Below, piece by piece: positions 24,223 to 34,675 of a DNA stretch of 64,000 bases. Location of the stretch: the NCBI GenBank assembly GCA_030052745.1, contig JANBVO010000055.1, positions 1 through 64,000 on the forward strand, in the 5' to 3' direction. The stretch's first letter is position 1, and each line of letters starts with the position of its first letter. A program made the translations under genes and the position numbers. The DNA is from Pleurostoma richardsiae. Taxonomy: Eukaryota > Ascomycota > Sordariomycetes > Calosphaeriales > Pleurostomataceae. The notes under the pieces are model-generated. The model made no database searches, had not been told where the DNA came from, and saw only the letters and a list, made by a program, of their open reading frames with translations.

Positions 24223-26246
24223 ATGAGTTCATCATACAAGGAACCAGTTCGACCAGACCGGAAAACTCTGGCTAAAAATGATATGAATCGACTCGAAAAG
24301 AGTGCGCCAGTACCCAAAGCCTCTCTACCCTCCTCGATTAGCAGTCTATGATATCTCCGCTAACAACTTTGTTCCTCCAGGGGACTCTGATAAAATTGGC
24401 GATGTCGAGGATATTGGACTCTCTCATCTGGGCCTTGAGCCCCAGGCAACCCGAGACATGGGTCTCCTGGCCATCATCGCTGTGGGGTGGAATATTTGCA
24501 ACAGTTGGGCCGCCATCGCTTCCACGCTTGCTATATCAATTGCGTCAGGGGGTTCCGTCACGTTGATCTACGGCATCATTCTGATATTCGTCCTTTCTGG
24601 ATCATGTGCTCTCAGCATGGCCGAAATAGCGTCGGTCTACCCTACTGCAGGCGGCCAATATCATTACACAAGCATCTTGGCGCCTAGAAGATACAGTGGT
24701 CCTCTGGTAAGAGCCATCTAAACTATATAGTCCCGCCAGGAATGGTGTCAAATCGCTGACATGCTTACATCTCTGCAGAGCTATTGCTGTGGATCCTTCA
24801 ACCTCTTTGGGTGGATCGTGACTGCTGCAGGTTTTGTCATTACCGTACCACAAATGATTACTGCTCTAGCAACGTACTGGAATCCAGGTTACGTGGTGGA
24901 GAGGTGGCATGTTTTCCTAATGTATCAGGCACTCAACTTCGTCTTCACGGCGTACAACGTCTTCTTGTCCAAGCGCATAGTGTGGATATATGATGTCGGC
25001 TGTGAGTTATCTTCTTCTTCAGGCAACCCCTTCCCTAATAATACTTACTCCGCCAACTCTTATATTTATGGCAAGGAAGTATTGATTATAGAGCTAACCA
25101 TCGACATTACAACGGCGAAGTTCTTATCTCTCTACTCGGCTTTTTCGTTATCACTGTCTCCTGCCTTGCCCGGTCCCATCCGAAGCAGTCGAGCGAGTTC
25201 GTCTGGACTACCTTTATCGATACAAGCGGCTGGTCCTCAAGAGGCATTGTCTTCTTCACTGGATTGGTTAATCCCAATTTCATCTACTCTGGCCTCGACG
25301 GTGCCATTCATCTGGCTGAGGAGTGTACCAACGCCGCAACCGTCATACCCTGGGCTCTCATCTCTACAGTGACCATAGGGTTCGTAACAGCGTTCGCTTT
25401 TGCCATCGCCATGACATACTCGTACCACGACTTTGACGCCGTGCTTACCTCTCCGTACGTTGAGCTTCTCTTTCTCTGCCTCGCCGTCTTGGACTGTTCG
25501 AAGTGCGACTCGGTACCTTTTCAGCGCTGACCAATCCTCTACGGGACAGTCTCCCCATCTTGGAGGTCTGGAACCAGGCTCTCTCCTCACCCGCTGCCGC
25601 CACCACTTTCCTCGTCGTTCTCATCATTTGCGCTTCTTTTGCCATTGCTGGTTGTATACAGACTGCTAGCCGCCTTACCTGGTCCTTCGCGCGCGATGAT
25701 GCCCTCGTCTGTTCTGGACTCCTACATCGTATACACCCACGGCTCGGTGTTCCAGTCTGGGCATTGCTTGCGAATGGCGCCTTCGTTTGTGTGCTGGGTT
25801 GCATCTACCTAGGCTCGACGACCGCATTCAATGCATTGCTCGGCACGGGACTAATTTTTCAACAGCTGAGCTTTGCCATCCCTGCGGTGTTGATCCTAGG
25901 GTACCGTTTCAGGGGCCTAGAGGCAATGGAGAGTGTTCTGCCGAAACAGGGGCAACGAGGAAAGTTCAGAATGCCTAACGTCGTTGGATACGTCGCGAAT
26001 ATTTTAACTATTATTTTGGGCCTGTTAGCACTGGTATTCTATGATTTGCCGGCTGAGCTTCCTGTCACGGCTGGTAACATGAGTAAGTTTGTCGTTTCCA
26101 ACGGTTGCTCCGGTTCGAGAAAGCTGACTAGGCCTCCACATATCAAAGACTACGCTTGTGCTGTGTTTGGGGTCTGTACACTGCTTGCGGTTGTGAATTG
26201 GTTCTGTCATGCAAAGAAGCATTACCACGGGCCTCGATTGATTTAG
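24223..26246 (+). CDS. APC-family amino acid/GABA/choline-type permease
   Basis: Proposed exons are 24223-24301, 24381-24706, 24779-25001, 25094-25454, 25550-26082 and 26149-26246 (539 aa; phases agree). The first junction uses a weak GTGCGC donor and is uncertain; the rest are supported by family motifs. DIGLSHLGLEPQATRDMGLLAII precedes TM1, and SMAEIASVYPTAGGQYHYTSIL is the APC (amino acid/choline transporter) signature. TSPLPILEVWNQA and the C-terminal PVTAGNMNYACAVFGV appear only after splicing. The last intron (66 bp) is stop-free. About 12 membrane segments indicate a plasma-membrane importer. Divergence from the amine oxidase suggests an amine or amino acid substrate. It resembles Uga4/GABA-type carriers, but the exact substrate cannot be read from sequence. 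Confidence 0.87.
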
Positions 26247-26993
26247 CACTATTAGGACGAAACCTTAATACCCACGCTCTCAGCTAAGTCAGTGTGAAGT
26301 CTGATTCTTACGAGGATTCATTATAGACATATTACCTTCATCGGGCTAACCACAATTCTCATGAAGACTACAATACAAATCTATGCAGAGAAGCTAGCTA
26401 CTTGTCTACGCCTTTGTCCCTGCAGGTTGCATCAGCGGCTCCGGTCGTCAGACGAAACCCTCGTAGATCTTCCAAGTTCCATCCCGACTTTCGCAAGGCC
26501 AAGGCGATCAAGACGCTCACGATTCGCTACGTCAATCATCATAACCATAGGATGATGGCGAGTGCTTCTCTCTGCTACACTTTCCTCCCTCCAACTTATG
26601 CACCTCGCTTCAGTCTACGGGTACCGGAACAGGTAGGAGCTTTAGTCGTCCTCCTTCTGTTTCTAGATTGCATCTCACACACTATGTTGTCCGCCCAGCA
26701 CTATACCACTCAGACTCCTGTCGATGAAGATGCTGTTAAAGAAATCATCACCACTTCCTAAGAGAAAAGGGGAGGTTTGTAAGCCTGGTTTCCCCATACA
26801 GGTGGAAGGTTGTAAGTGGAAGGATGTGTCTGTTCGATAGATAGGGATCGTAGGAAAGTAAGGAGTACTACATATAACCCGGATATTTCTCCCATGCGGT
26901 TGCGACGAATATGTCCTTCGCTTACTGCATGTTTGAGCCACGATCGAGAGAATAGACGTGATATCTACTCAACAGGTGCCTGAGGTTACCTTC
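26247..26993. other. Intergenic between convergent genes
   Basis: This stretch holds the 3' ends of the permease and the RraA-like gene. A frame at 26402-26761 has no recognisable motif and appears random. No repeats or RNA genes were seen. Confidence 0.45.
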
Positions 26994-27955
26994 TCATGCC
27001 CTAAATCTCTTAGCCGCTTCGTTAAAGCTCATGCCATTCTTGATCTCCAAAGCCATCTTGGAGTCAGCCTCAACCTGCTTGGCCATTAGTGGTAGCGCCT
27101 TCTCCGCCAAGTCTTTTGGCAGCACCACAACGCCATTCAGGTCGCCCATGATGTAGTCACCAGGATTGATGGTCATGTCCTGCTCGTCAGTTTGCAGCTT
27201 GACAGACACGTTGACTCCAACGACCTTCACTAGCTCATATGGTGGCGCGGTCCCAACGTCGCGAGCGAACACCTGGGCCTTGTTCAGAAACAAATGTGCC
27301 AGGAACGGGGAACCTGGAGCGGTACTTACAGGGAAGTTGAGGTCACGCTGTTCTTGTAGATCCCGAAACCGCCCATCGACGACAGAGCCGACGGCCTTGC
27401 TCGCCTGCGCTCTGGCGGACATGAGGCCACCATAGACGGCGTTTGGAACCTTGGGCGGGCATGATACGAATATCACAGCACCTTCGGGAACAGAATCGAT
27501 CTTCGAAGCCAAGTCAGTAACTCTAATTGCAGAGAGATTATGCATTAATTACGCACATAGTGCGTATGGTGCTTGGGCGCTGGGTCGTCGAGCGTTGCAT
27601 ACTGGACCGTGTACGCCGGTCCCGCAATCTTGGTCGGCCCGTCTTGCCGTTGCGGCGACCACAAAGTGAGACCGGACAGGAAACCGCCGTTGCGAACCTT
27701 CAGCTTGCAGAGGGCATCCGAGACATCGCAACTACATCATCTCAGCGACCAATTCTTTGTGATTCTTTGTGGGTAAGTCCAGGCCTGATGCAGGACTCAC
27801 GTTGTATATTCTTGCAATGCCTGAACGATGGGATCATTTGAGGCCATTTTTGCAGTCGCCGAGAAAGGTCGCCTGCTGACACAGGGCAGTATTTGAGTGT
27901 GAAGGAGAATCGCTAGTACTGATCTAGTATTTGCTGTTGCTCTGGAGCTCACCAT
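26994..27955 (-). CDS. RraA-like / HMG-CHA aldolase family protein, possible mitochondrial presequence
   Basis: Proposed exons are 27955-27801, 27731-27557, 27500-27330 and 27272-26994 (259 aa). Starting at the ATG at 27847 instead gives 223 aa. Splicing restores QEYTTCDVSDALCKL, HHTHYIDSVPEGAV and LNFPVFARDVGT, all hallmarks of the family. Key residues include the GGLMSARAQ...GSVVDGRFRDL block (Arg/Asp of the metal-binding active site) and GDYIMGDLNGVVV. Members are divalent-metal aldolases for 4-hydroxy-4-methyl- or 4-carboxy-4-hydroxy-2-oxoadipate, or oxaloacetate decarboxylases; bacterial RraA itself inhibits RNase E. In-frame residues upstream of the 27847 ATG end in CVSRRPFSATAK, which resembles a cleavable mitochondrial presequence. 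The third intron (57 bp) is stop-free. It is divergent from the 2-hydroxyacid dehydrogenase. Confidence 0.85.
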
Positions 27956-28352
27956 GCCGATCCTGGTGGTCGTGTTGAATGTGAAGATTCGAGCTTTCAC
28001 GTGTTTGTCGGAGTTGGCCAGGAGGTCTTCGAGCCCGCGGGCACCTCTCCGTGGCGCCAAGGTGGCGCTAGGATGAGCCGCGAAACGGGTCCTCCCATGA
28101 CCACTGGGGCTTGACCCGGGGAGGTTCCCCGGTAAGTTTCCGGGGAGTCATTCCGCCCTGCTAGACGCAACACAACTCATGTATGGCAATGGTAGTCCAA
28201 GTACGCGTTCAGTTTCCTTAATGGAGTTCCAGGTGCCCGACTCGCGATTCCCAACAGCTAGGTCTTTTCTTGAGAAAAGGTGCGAGCCTCTAAAATATCC
28301 ATACTGAGCCCATTTGCACAAGGGATAACCACCACGATCTCGAGTAAACATC
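27956..28352. promoter_or_regulatory. Divergent promoter, RraA-like / 2-hydroxyacid dehydrogenase
   Basis: This roughly 400-bp region separates two divergent genes of the acid-catabolism module. It carries the inverted repeat at 28116-28132 and a further CCGGGGA at 28140-28146 (listed separately). No coding frame with a family match lies inside. Confidence 0.5.
28116..28146. promoter_or_regulatory. CCGGGGA/TCCCCGG operator-like repeat, copy group 1
   Basis: CCGGGGA-GGT-TCCCCGG (28116-28132) is a perfect 7-bp inverted repeat with a 3-bp spacer. A third half-site CCGGGGA follows at 28140-28146. CGG-containing inverted repeats are typical Zn(II)2Cys6 targets. The same core recurs in the other two promoter regions of this module. 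Confidence 0.6.
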
Positions 28353-29321
28353 ATGACTCTCAAGCCGACAGTTTATGTCCTAGATCCCTATCACGAGGAC
28401 GCCATTGCCCGACTTAGGTCTGCCGACTGGATTGACCTTGTCTTATGCGACGAGCCGCGCAAAGCAGAATGGCATAAGGATGCTGTTGGAGTGATGGTCC
28501 GGTCTGATACCCGTCTCACGGCGGAAGATTTTGCCGCCGCGAGCGAGCTGCGTGTCGTCGTCAAGCAAGGTGTTGGAGTCGACAACATTGACCTCGCCGC
28601 GGCCAAGGCCGCCGCTGTTGCGGTGCACAACACTCCAGCCCTCAACAGCGAGTCTGTGGCTGAGTTTTCGTTGGCCCTCGCACTGTCGCTCTGTCGTCGC
28701 GTAGCAGAGGTCGATCGCCGTGTACGCAAAGGCGAGAAACTTGTCCGCAGCGAAATGCTCGGTCTTAGTCTGTTTGGAAAGACGGTCGGCGTGGTGGGAA
28801 TGGGCAACATCGGAAAGTGTGCCGCGAAAAAGTGGATTGGGGCATGCGAGTCTCGAATCCTAGCTTACGACCCAATTGCTCCCCATGATGTGTGGGATCG
28901 GGATCGAATCCCCCATATAAGGGTTAGCTCACTCGACGAACTTCTGAAGGAGGCCGACGTTGTCACTCTGCACGTGCCGTTACTTGATAGCACGAGGGGT
29001 ATGATTGGAGCGCGAGAACTGGCGTCTATGAAAGATAAGGGGATCCTGATCAACGCCGCCCGGGGCGGCATTGTAGATGAGAAGGCGCTCTTGGACGAAC
29101 TACGGAAGAAAAGATTATGGGGTGCCGTCCTGGATGCTGCGGAGGTCGAGCCACCTACCCTGGAAGCTTATGGTGCCTTCTTGGAGCTTGACAATGTCAT
29201 AATGACTCCTCACATCGGAGCATCTACGATAGAGAACCAGAGTAGCAGCGGTTTAGCCGTGGTGAGGACATTGTTGGCGGTTTTGGAAGGCAAAGACGAC
29301 GTGCCGGGGAAGTTAGTATGA
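28353..29321 (+). CDS. D-isomer-specific 2-hydroxyacid dehydrogenase
   Basis: An intronless 322-aa frame has the full family layout. The N-terminal catalytic half includes VVKQGVGVDNIDL, with NTPALNSESVAEFSLAL around residues 90-110. The Rossmann turn VGVVGMGNIGKCAAKKW is near 150. The catalytic Arg lies in NAARGGIVDE, the Glu in AAEVEPP and the His in TPHIGAST. It would interconvert a 2-keto acid and a D-2-hydroxy acid with NAD(P)H; relatives include phosphoglycerate, glyoxylate/hydroxypyruvate and D-lactate dehydrogenases. It lacks the C-terminal ACT domain of serine-pathway phosphoglycerate dehydrogenases, so a catabolic role is more likely. It is divergent from the RraA-like gene and co-oriented with the LDH2 gene, within a run of acid-metabolism genes sharing a promoter motif. 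Confidence 0.92.
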   Translation: MTLKPTVYVLDPYHEDAIARLRSADWIDLVLCDEPRKAEWHKDAVGVMVRSDTRLTAEDFAAASELRVVVKQGVGVDNIDLAAAKAAAVAVHNTPALNSESVAEFSLALALSLCRRVAEVDRRVRKGEKLVRSEMLGLSLFGKTVGVVGMGNIGKCAAKKWIGACESRILAYDPIAPHDVWDRDRIPHIRVSSLDELLKEADVVTLHVPLLDSTRGMIGARELASMKDKGILINAARGGIVDEKALLDELRKKRLWGAVLDAAEVEPPTLEAYGAFLELDNVIMTPHIGASTIENQSSSGLAVVRTLLAVLEGKDDVPGKLV

Positions 29322-29760
29322 AGTAATTAATAACACGCTGCTCCTCAAGCCTGTTCCTCAAGCCTGTTTTGTTTAACCTCCATAGTGTTCATGGTGCGAT
29401 GCTATTCCTACACTGATACTGTACCGTTTGAAATGTTAAAATTCCCGGATCTATTCTGTGTGATAAGAAACACAATGGGAAAGGCCAGTATCGAATTTGC
29501 ATGTGTGTCTGGGGTGTAGGCCTAAGAAGTCCGGCAAATGCCCCGGAAACTCCCCGGGGACCTAGACCGTCGCGGATCACCCCCGGATTTCGTAGCAAGC
29601 TCGGCACCTAATCCGCCACTCCGCCGCTATTGAGGGAGAATTAATCATATCGAGATCATATTAGAAGCCACTGCCATTTGTGCCGTTGATACCACGTACT
29701 AGATACGATCTGAGACAAGGGAACTAGAAAATCAGTGACCCTCCGGATATCATCGCAGCC
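29322..29760. other. Intergenic, LDH2-gene promoter
   Basis: This 439-bp stretch is non-coding. It begins with the short direct repeat CTCAAGCCTGTT (near 29343-29367) and holds the CCCCGG motif group at 29541-29586, about 175-220 bp before the LDH2 ATG. Confidence 0.5.
29541..29586. promoter_or_regulatory. CCCCGG operator-like repeats, copy group 2
   Basis: The group contains CCCCGGA at 29541, a perfect 10-bp palindrome TCCCCGGGGA at 29551-29560, and CCCCGGA at 29581. The core matches the repeats in the RraA/2-HADH and MFS/amidohydrolase promoters. It lies upstream of the LDH2-family gene. Confidence 0.6.
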
Positions 29761-30858
29761 ATGGCCAACCCCCCGTCCGCCAATGTATTCATCCCATCTG
29801 CTTCTGCTCATGCCTTCGTGACAGCTATTCTCTCAGTGTACGGCGTGCCAGCAGACCGAGCAGTACTCATCGCGGACTCCCTAGTCCTCGCCGATCTCCG
29901 CGGAGTCGATACCCACGGCATCAACCGGCTCGGTGGTTATGTCGAGCGAGTCAAGCATGGAGTACTTGCGCCGAACCCTGATCTTAAATTTGACGTCAAA
30001 AGTGCCGTGATGGCCTTACTTGATGCCCAAAATACCTTCGGCTTTGTGGCAGCCGCCCTCGCAATCGACAAGGCGGCAGAGATGGCAGCAACTCATGGTA
30101 TAGGTGTGGTAGCCGTCCGACACAGCAACCATTATGGTATGGCGGCAACATATCTTCTCCGAGCCGTCAAAAAGGGTTATGCCGCAATGGCATTCACGAA
30201 CGCATCACGCAGTATGCCGCCGTGGGGGGCAAAGGAGCCCTTGCTCGGAACAAGCCCTTTCGCCGTCGCGGTGCCGGGAGGGGAAGAGGGAGACTTCATA
30301 CTGGACATGTCGCCTAGTGTTGCGGCACGGGGTAAAATACGAAAGGCTGCTAGAAGAGGAGAGAAGATTCCTGAAGGATACGCTCTCGACGCAGATGGGC
30401 GGCCTACGACTGATCCGGAGGCAGCGCTAGCCGGCGGTGTCGTGCTGCCGATTGGTGGTCCGAAGGGAAGCGGACTAGCGATGATGATGGACATCTTTGG
30501 GGGTTTGATGTCCGGGTCAGCTTTCGCTGGTGGCGTCAACGACCAGTACAAGAATCTAGATGAACCGCAGGACGTAGGACACTGGTTCCTGGTATTCAGA
30601 CCGGACATATTCTTAGAAGGTGGCATGGATGAATTGAGATTCAGGATGGATACGTTGATGTCGAGGGTCAGAGGATGTGAAAAGGCAGCAGGCGTGGACC
30701 GGATATTCACGAGTGGAGAAATTGAAGCGGAGGTACAAGCGCGGAGAGAAAGCGAAGGCATCCCTTACTCCAGGGGTGAGGTAGATGCTCTCCATGCACT
30801 GGCAAAACAGGTCGGCGTGGACGTCAGGCTGGAAGAGATCAGACATGGCACAGCGTAG
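29761..30858 (+). CDS. LDH2/MDG2-family (malate/L-lactate-type) oxidoreductase
   Basis: An intronless 365-aa frame starts at an ATG. Family motifs are in order: LADLRGVDTHGINRLGGY (substrate/His region, residues 43-60), VAVRHSNHYGMAATY (catalytic His), PPWGAKEPLLGTSPFAVAVP (NAD(P)-binding), ILDMSPSVAARGKI, and GPKGSGLAMMMDIFGGLMSG. This fold is unrelated to Rossmann-type lactate dehydrogenases. It reduces 2-keto acids or oxidises L-2-hydroxy acids; relatives include malate, sulfolactate, ureidoglycolate and 2,3-diketogulonate reductases. Adjacent to a D-2-hydroxyacid dehydrogenase, it could pair with it to invert or reduce a hydroxy- or keto-acid intermediate. It converges with the Dal5-type transporter gene. 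Confidence 0.92.
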   Translation: MANPPSANVFIPSASAHAFVTAILSVYGVPADRAVLIADSLVLADLRGVDTHGINRLGGYVERVKHGVLAPNPDLKFDVKSAVMALLDAQNTFGFVAAALAIDKAAEMAATHGIGVVAVRHSNHYGMAATYLLRAVKKGYAAMAFTNASRSMPPWGAKEPLLGTSPFAVAVPGGEEGDFILDMSPSVAARGKIRKAARRGEKIPEGYALDADGRPTTDPEAALAGGVVLPIGGPKGSGLAMMMDIFGGLMSGSAFAGGVNDQYKNLDEPQDVGHWFLVFRPDIFLEGGMDELRFRMDTLMSRVRGCEKAAGVDRIFTSGEIEAEVQARRESEGIPYSRGEVDALHALAKQVGVDVRLEEIRHGTA

Positions 30859-31163
30859 TACCATGACCTACGGCAAAAATGGGAATTACTTTAGTACCTA
30901 TTTTACAAACAGAGTGCCTCCTGATTAAGCAATTCTAGTTGAAGAAATGTAAGTCTGATCGCTCGAGAACATGATCCGACGGACTTGTAGTAGTAATCAC
31001 TGGATCCATAATGCACTGTGAATTTTGCCCGGACATGAGTTTTCTATTCTTTCTGCCCACAGAGCCAGACAAGTGCACCTTTGCCATCAAACCGACGTCT
31101 CAAACCGTTGGAGCAGAAGTTTTCTATCCTTTCTACCTGGCCTTTGCAAGGCCACTGGGTCAC
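30859..31163. other. Intergenic between convergent genes
   Basis: About 300 bp of 3'-flanking sequence separates the LDH2 and transporter genes. No gene or repeat of note was seen. Confidence 0.5.
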
Positions 31164-32949
31164 TTAGGTAATGAACCTAAAGTGAGGACTCTTGTCCGCG
31201 AGCTCGGTCACATCAACTGGAGCTCCAGGGAACGGCTTGCCGTACTGCTTGTCCCGATACCGGTTGACGGCTGCCAGGATGAAGCTGTTTGCCAAAGATA
31301 ACAACGCCGTAGCGATTGCCAGGGACATGCACACAAAATGACCTTTGCGGAATTGCGGACCGTCCGTCGACGGATAGAACCACGTTCCCGCGATGGAGCC
31401 CAGGTTGCCGATAGCAGTGTAAAGCCCCATGCCAACGGCACGTTTTGTCTCGTTGCCGAAATTGTTGGCGGCCCATGCGTGAGTGGGTGGATAGGTTGCG
31501 TATACACAGGCTACAGCAATGCACACACAGGCGTACTTGCCACGCAGCTGGGACTCGGGAAGCGTTGCGAGAAGAGCGTATGCGATGGTTGCCACACCCA
31601 TAAGCACGGCGATGTGAATCCCTCGCTCTTTGCGGCGATCAGAGGACCATGACGCCAGGAGCATTAGAGCGAACGCACAGGCATATGGCGGGACGGTCAT
31701 AAGGTTAGCCGTGGTGGCTTTTTTGTAGCCGAGATCTGCGACGGGCCTCATTAGCACAAGATCCAATGGAATTGGTGCCTTTTACTTACTGCTGATAATT
31801 GTGGGCAGAAAGCCTGATATGGATGATAGTAATGCCGCCGTAGGAAGGTAGATGGCGGCTTGCAGGTACAAACGCCAGTCACTGAAGACCCAGAGAAAAT
31901 GCTTCATCTGCATCTTTCCCGCTCGGTCGAATGCTTCGCTGTGATATCGAGCCTGAGCAATCTCTTGGTCGATTCCGGAAAACCGCGAGTTCCTGAGTGG
32001 GCGGTCAGGAAGCCAGTACAACATAAACAGGCCAATACAGAAACACGGGAGGCCTTCGATAAGGAAGAGCCACTTCCACGTTGTTGTATCGCTGTCAATG
32101 TGACCAATTCCAAAGGCAATGAGACCACCAAATGCCCTGTAATCTCTGTAAGCGTTACCAGAACTTTAACGAACGGCCAGGTGTCTTAACTTACCCCGCA
32201 ATAGCTGTAGGGCCGAGAAACCAGAAGACCCTCATGCCGAGCTCTGTTCGATGATACCACATCGACAGGTAGTAGACAATGCCAGTTCCGAATAAGCCCT
32301 CAAAGACTCCCAGGAACACGCGGCAAGCAAGCTCGCCCGAAAGGTTGAACGCAACGTCCTGGAGCATACTGGCAATAGCCCATCCACAGACACCGAAGGC
32401 GATCCACTGATGGTCGTTAGAATTGTCGGCTAGAATTTCGTTGATTTGCAGGCTTACTTTAGACGGCGAGAAGATTCGATACCCAATGCAGCCAGGGACC
32501 TGAAACAATACCAGGCCTACATAGAAGATCATGACCACGAGTTGCCATTGTGTTGTGCTGAGACTCTCAGTCCCTGGTCCAACACCCGCCTCAGAGGTAC
32601 GGTGCCCTTTGTCAAGTCCGTACAGCTTCGCATTCTGCAACCTGGTGTCAGATCGCGCCAGTGGACAGTAGCAGGTTAGAATATGACTCACTGCAACGTT
32701 CCCGCGGTCTAGGTATTCGAAGAAATACAGGATAGAGATTGCAGGGAGGATGATGGAATCGAGTTTCCACAGATATCGGCGTTGGGCTCGAATCCACGCT
32801 GGGTCGTTGAGATTGCGGACTTCTTTTTGAATCTCTTCGGGGGCGTAGTCGTTTACTTTCTCAATCTCGTCCTGATCTCGAGCTTGCTCCACGTGAGCTA
32901 CATCGTTGTCTGTGTTTCCCATATTTTCTGGCACCAGCGATTTCTCCAT
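31164..32949 (-). CDS. MFS anion:cation symporter (Dal5/allantoate-tartrate type)
   Basis: Proposed exons are 32949-32692, 32634-32458, 32406-32195, 32136-31790 and 31735-31164 (521 aa; phases agree). A charged N-terminus leads to RAQRRYLWKLDSIILPAISILYFFEYLDRGNVANAKLYGL, the hallmark of the ACS family, where splicing supplies the NVA-NAKLYGL join. Later motifs include ACRVFLGVFEGLFGTGIVYYLSMWY and TIISNLGYKKATTANLMTVPPY. The first two introns (57 and 51 bp) are in frame and stop-free, so an unspliced reading looks coding. Relatives carry allantoate, tartrate, nicotinate, pantothenate or other organic anions across the plasma membrane. It is divergent from the LigI-like amidohydrolase with CCCCGG motifs between them, so it probably imports the substrate of this module. 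Confidence 0.9.
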
Positions 32950-33112
32950 GAAGTAAACCTGAAGTGAGCGGATTTTGAATTAGGGAAAAGGTAAGCGAAG
33001 ACAGTTTCTTAAAAGCTTTTTACGGTCATCAGAGCTCACTCGGTTTGTTCGGGGGAGTAGGAATCGTGTATGTACAGACAGCCCTTGCAAAGTTGCAACA
33101 CATATTTCGTAC

Positions 33113-33122
33113 TTCCCCGGGA
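33113..33122. promoter_or_regulatory. CCCCGG element, copy group 3a
   Basis: TTCCCCGGGA carries the shared core. It lies about 165 bp upstream of the transporter ATG. A related GGGGTTCCCCGC follows at 33158-33169. Confidence 0.55.
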
Positions 33123-33312
33123 TTAACTAGGAAAATGCGGAGAAAATGAGTCTAAGTGGGGTTCCCCGCAAGGCCGAGATTCAGTCGGTTGTTAGCATCC
33201 TGCTGGTGCATCGACTTTGACATGGTCATCAGACGACGGATGTGGTTGGGCGGCTCACCGAACAATCTCCCGGCAAGTTCCCGCGGACGACTTCCGAGAC
33301 CACCACGGACAG

Positions 33313-33322
33313 TTCCCCGGAA
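33313..33322. promoter_or_regulatory. TTCCCCGGAA element, copy group 3b
   Basis: TTCCCCGGAA carries the shared core and lies about 255 bp upstream of the amidohydrolase ATG. Nearby CTCCCGG and TTCCCGCGG sequences (33268-33286) look like weaker copies. Confidence 0.55.
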
Positions 33323-33574
33323 ATATGCCGTGGAATAGCATCTCCGAGGAGACTCCTCTGCGGACCCTTCACTCAGCAGGCTGTGGCGTAAATGGGAGAA
33401 CGCTGAACACTAGGTGTGGTATGTATTCCATTCCGACGATCAGAGTCGCGACACTGCTTGTCCTACAACATCGCTCGGTCTTTGGCACTGTAATCTAGGG
33501 CACCCAACAACCCAACCACGACCTCTCAGAAATCCCCCTATTCGTTCTAAATTGACCTGGGCCTTGACAGCACA

Positions 33575-34547
33575 ATGGGTTCTATGACCGACCTAGAGGA
33601 CTTCTCCCTGCCTGTGGGTGCCTGGGACAGCCACGTCCACGTCGTCGACGAGGTTTGACGTCTATGTACAACTGGGCTTTCACTTCGCGCGCTGACTTAG
33701 AACCAAGGATAAGTTCCCACTTCATCCATACCACCCGTATCGGCCGAAAAAAGCAGACCTAGATGATCTCCTTTCTTTCCAACGGAAGCAAGGCATTGCC
33801 CACAGCTGTCTAGTTGCTTTCTCCGTGTATCACACAGACAACTCCTCGATTCTAGACGGACTGCGCCGTCTACGTGGCAAGGGACGCGCTGTTGTTTGTA
33901 TAGATCCCGAGACAGTCACGGACGAAGAATTGCAAGAGCTCCATAACGCCGGAGCCAGAGCCATTCGGCTGAATCTTAACACGCGCGGTCAGCAACTAGA
34001 CAAGGCGGGATACACGAAACTGCTTGGGATGAATGCGCATAGGATTCGCCCACTTGGTTGGGCCATCCAGATGTATGTCTCCCTAGACCAAATTGCACAA
34101 CTAGCACCTATTGTTCCTACACTCGGCGTCCCGGTCATCTTCGACCATCTCGGGCACCCTGATCCATCAAGAGGGCCGGTACAACTTCAGGAAGGCTACG
34201 AGGAGTTTATGGACCTATTGAGATCAAAGCAGGTCTGGACCAAGTTGAGTGGAACCTACCGGTTCGAGGGCCTCGTAGGATTGGAAGACTACGTCCGTGA
34301 GATCCTCTCAATCGCGCCCGATCATGTCGTCTGGGCCAGTGACTGGCCACACAGTGGCGGAGTTGAAGCGAACCCAGGAGGAGACAGGAATATCCCACAG
34401 GCGTACAGGAAGATTGATGACCAAACCTGGGTGGCTCGCTGCAAGGCCTGGTGCCGTGAAGTCGAAGGGAGCAGCGGTCAGAAACTTGTGCGCAAGCTCT
34501 GGGTTGACAACCCAAGAAGACTATGGCAATATGATACTGATGACTGA
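33575..34547 (+). CDS. Amidohydrolase-2 family protein (LigI/2-pyrone-4,6-dicarboxylate hydrolase-like)
   Basis: Proposed exons are 33575-33652 and 33708-34547 (305 aa); the 55-bp intron joins SHVHVVDE to DKFPLHPYHPYRP in phase 0. The TIM-barrel amidohydrolase motifs are the N-terminal HxH strand (WDSHVHVVD), AIRLNLNTRG, PVIFDHLGHPD on strand 6, KLSGTYRF, and VVWASDWPHSG with the catalytic Asp. The short single-domain length and the P(Y/L)HPYRP loop fit the COG3618 group, which includes 2-pyrone-4,6-dicarboxylate (PDC) hydrolase LigI and sugar lactonases. PDC lactonase activity is a suggestion. The RraA/CHA-aldolase-like gene 6 kb away would act two steps later in that bacterial pathway. It shares a divergent promoter with the anion carrier. 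Confidence 0.86.
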
Positions 34548-34675
34548 GCCATAATCTGCTGGCACTGCCCGCACTGCATTGGATATACACAGTAATAGCA
34601 AGCGAGATATTGTCAAAACTATACTATAAATCCTTCACCGTTCTCCTTATCCGTGTGTTGTGGTGCGAGTTGAGA

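Larger units (their letters stand above)
32950..33574. promoter_or_regulatory. Divergent promoter, Dal5-type carrier / amidohydrolase
   Basis: This 625-bp divergent region carries the densest set of CCCCGG-type elements (33113, 33158, 33313), together with CCGCGG and CTCCGAGGAG-like sequences. No coding frame within it has recognisable content. Confidence 0.5.

Noticed and set aside
26402-26761. 119-residue frame between the permease and the RraA-like gene
   Set aside because: The composition looks random, there is no family match, and it sits in a convergent 3' region.
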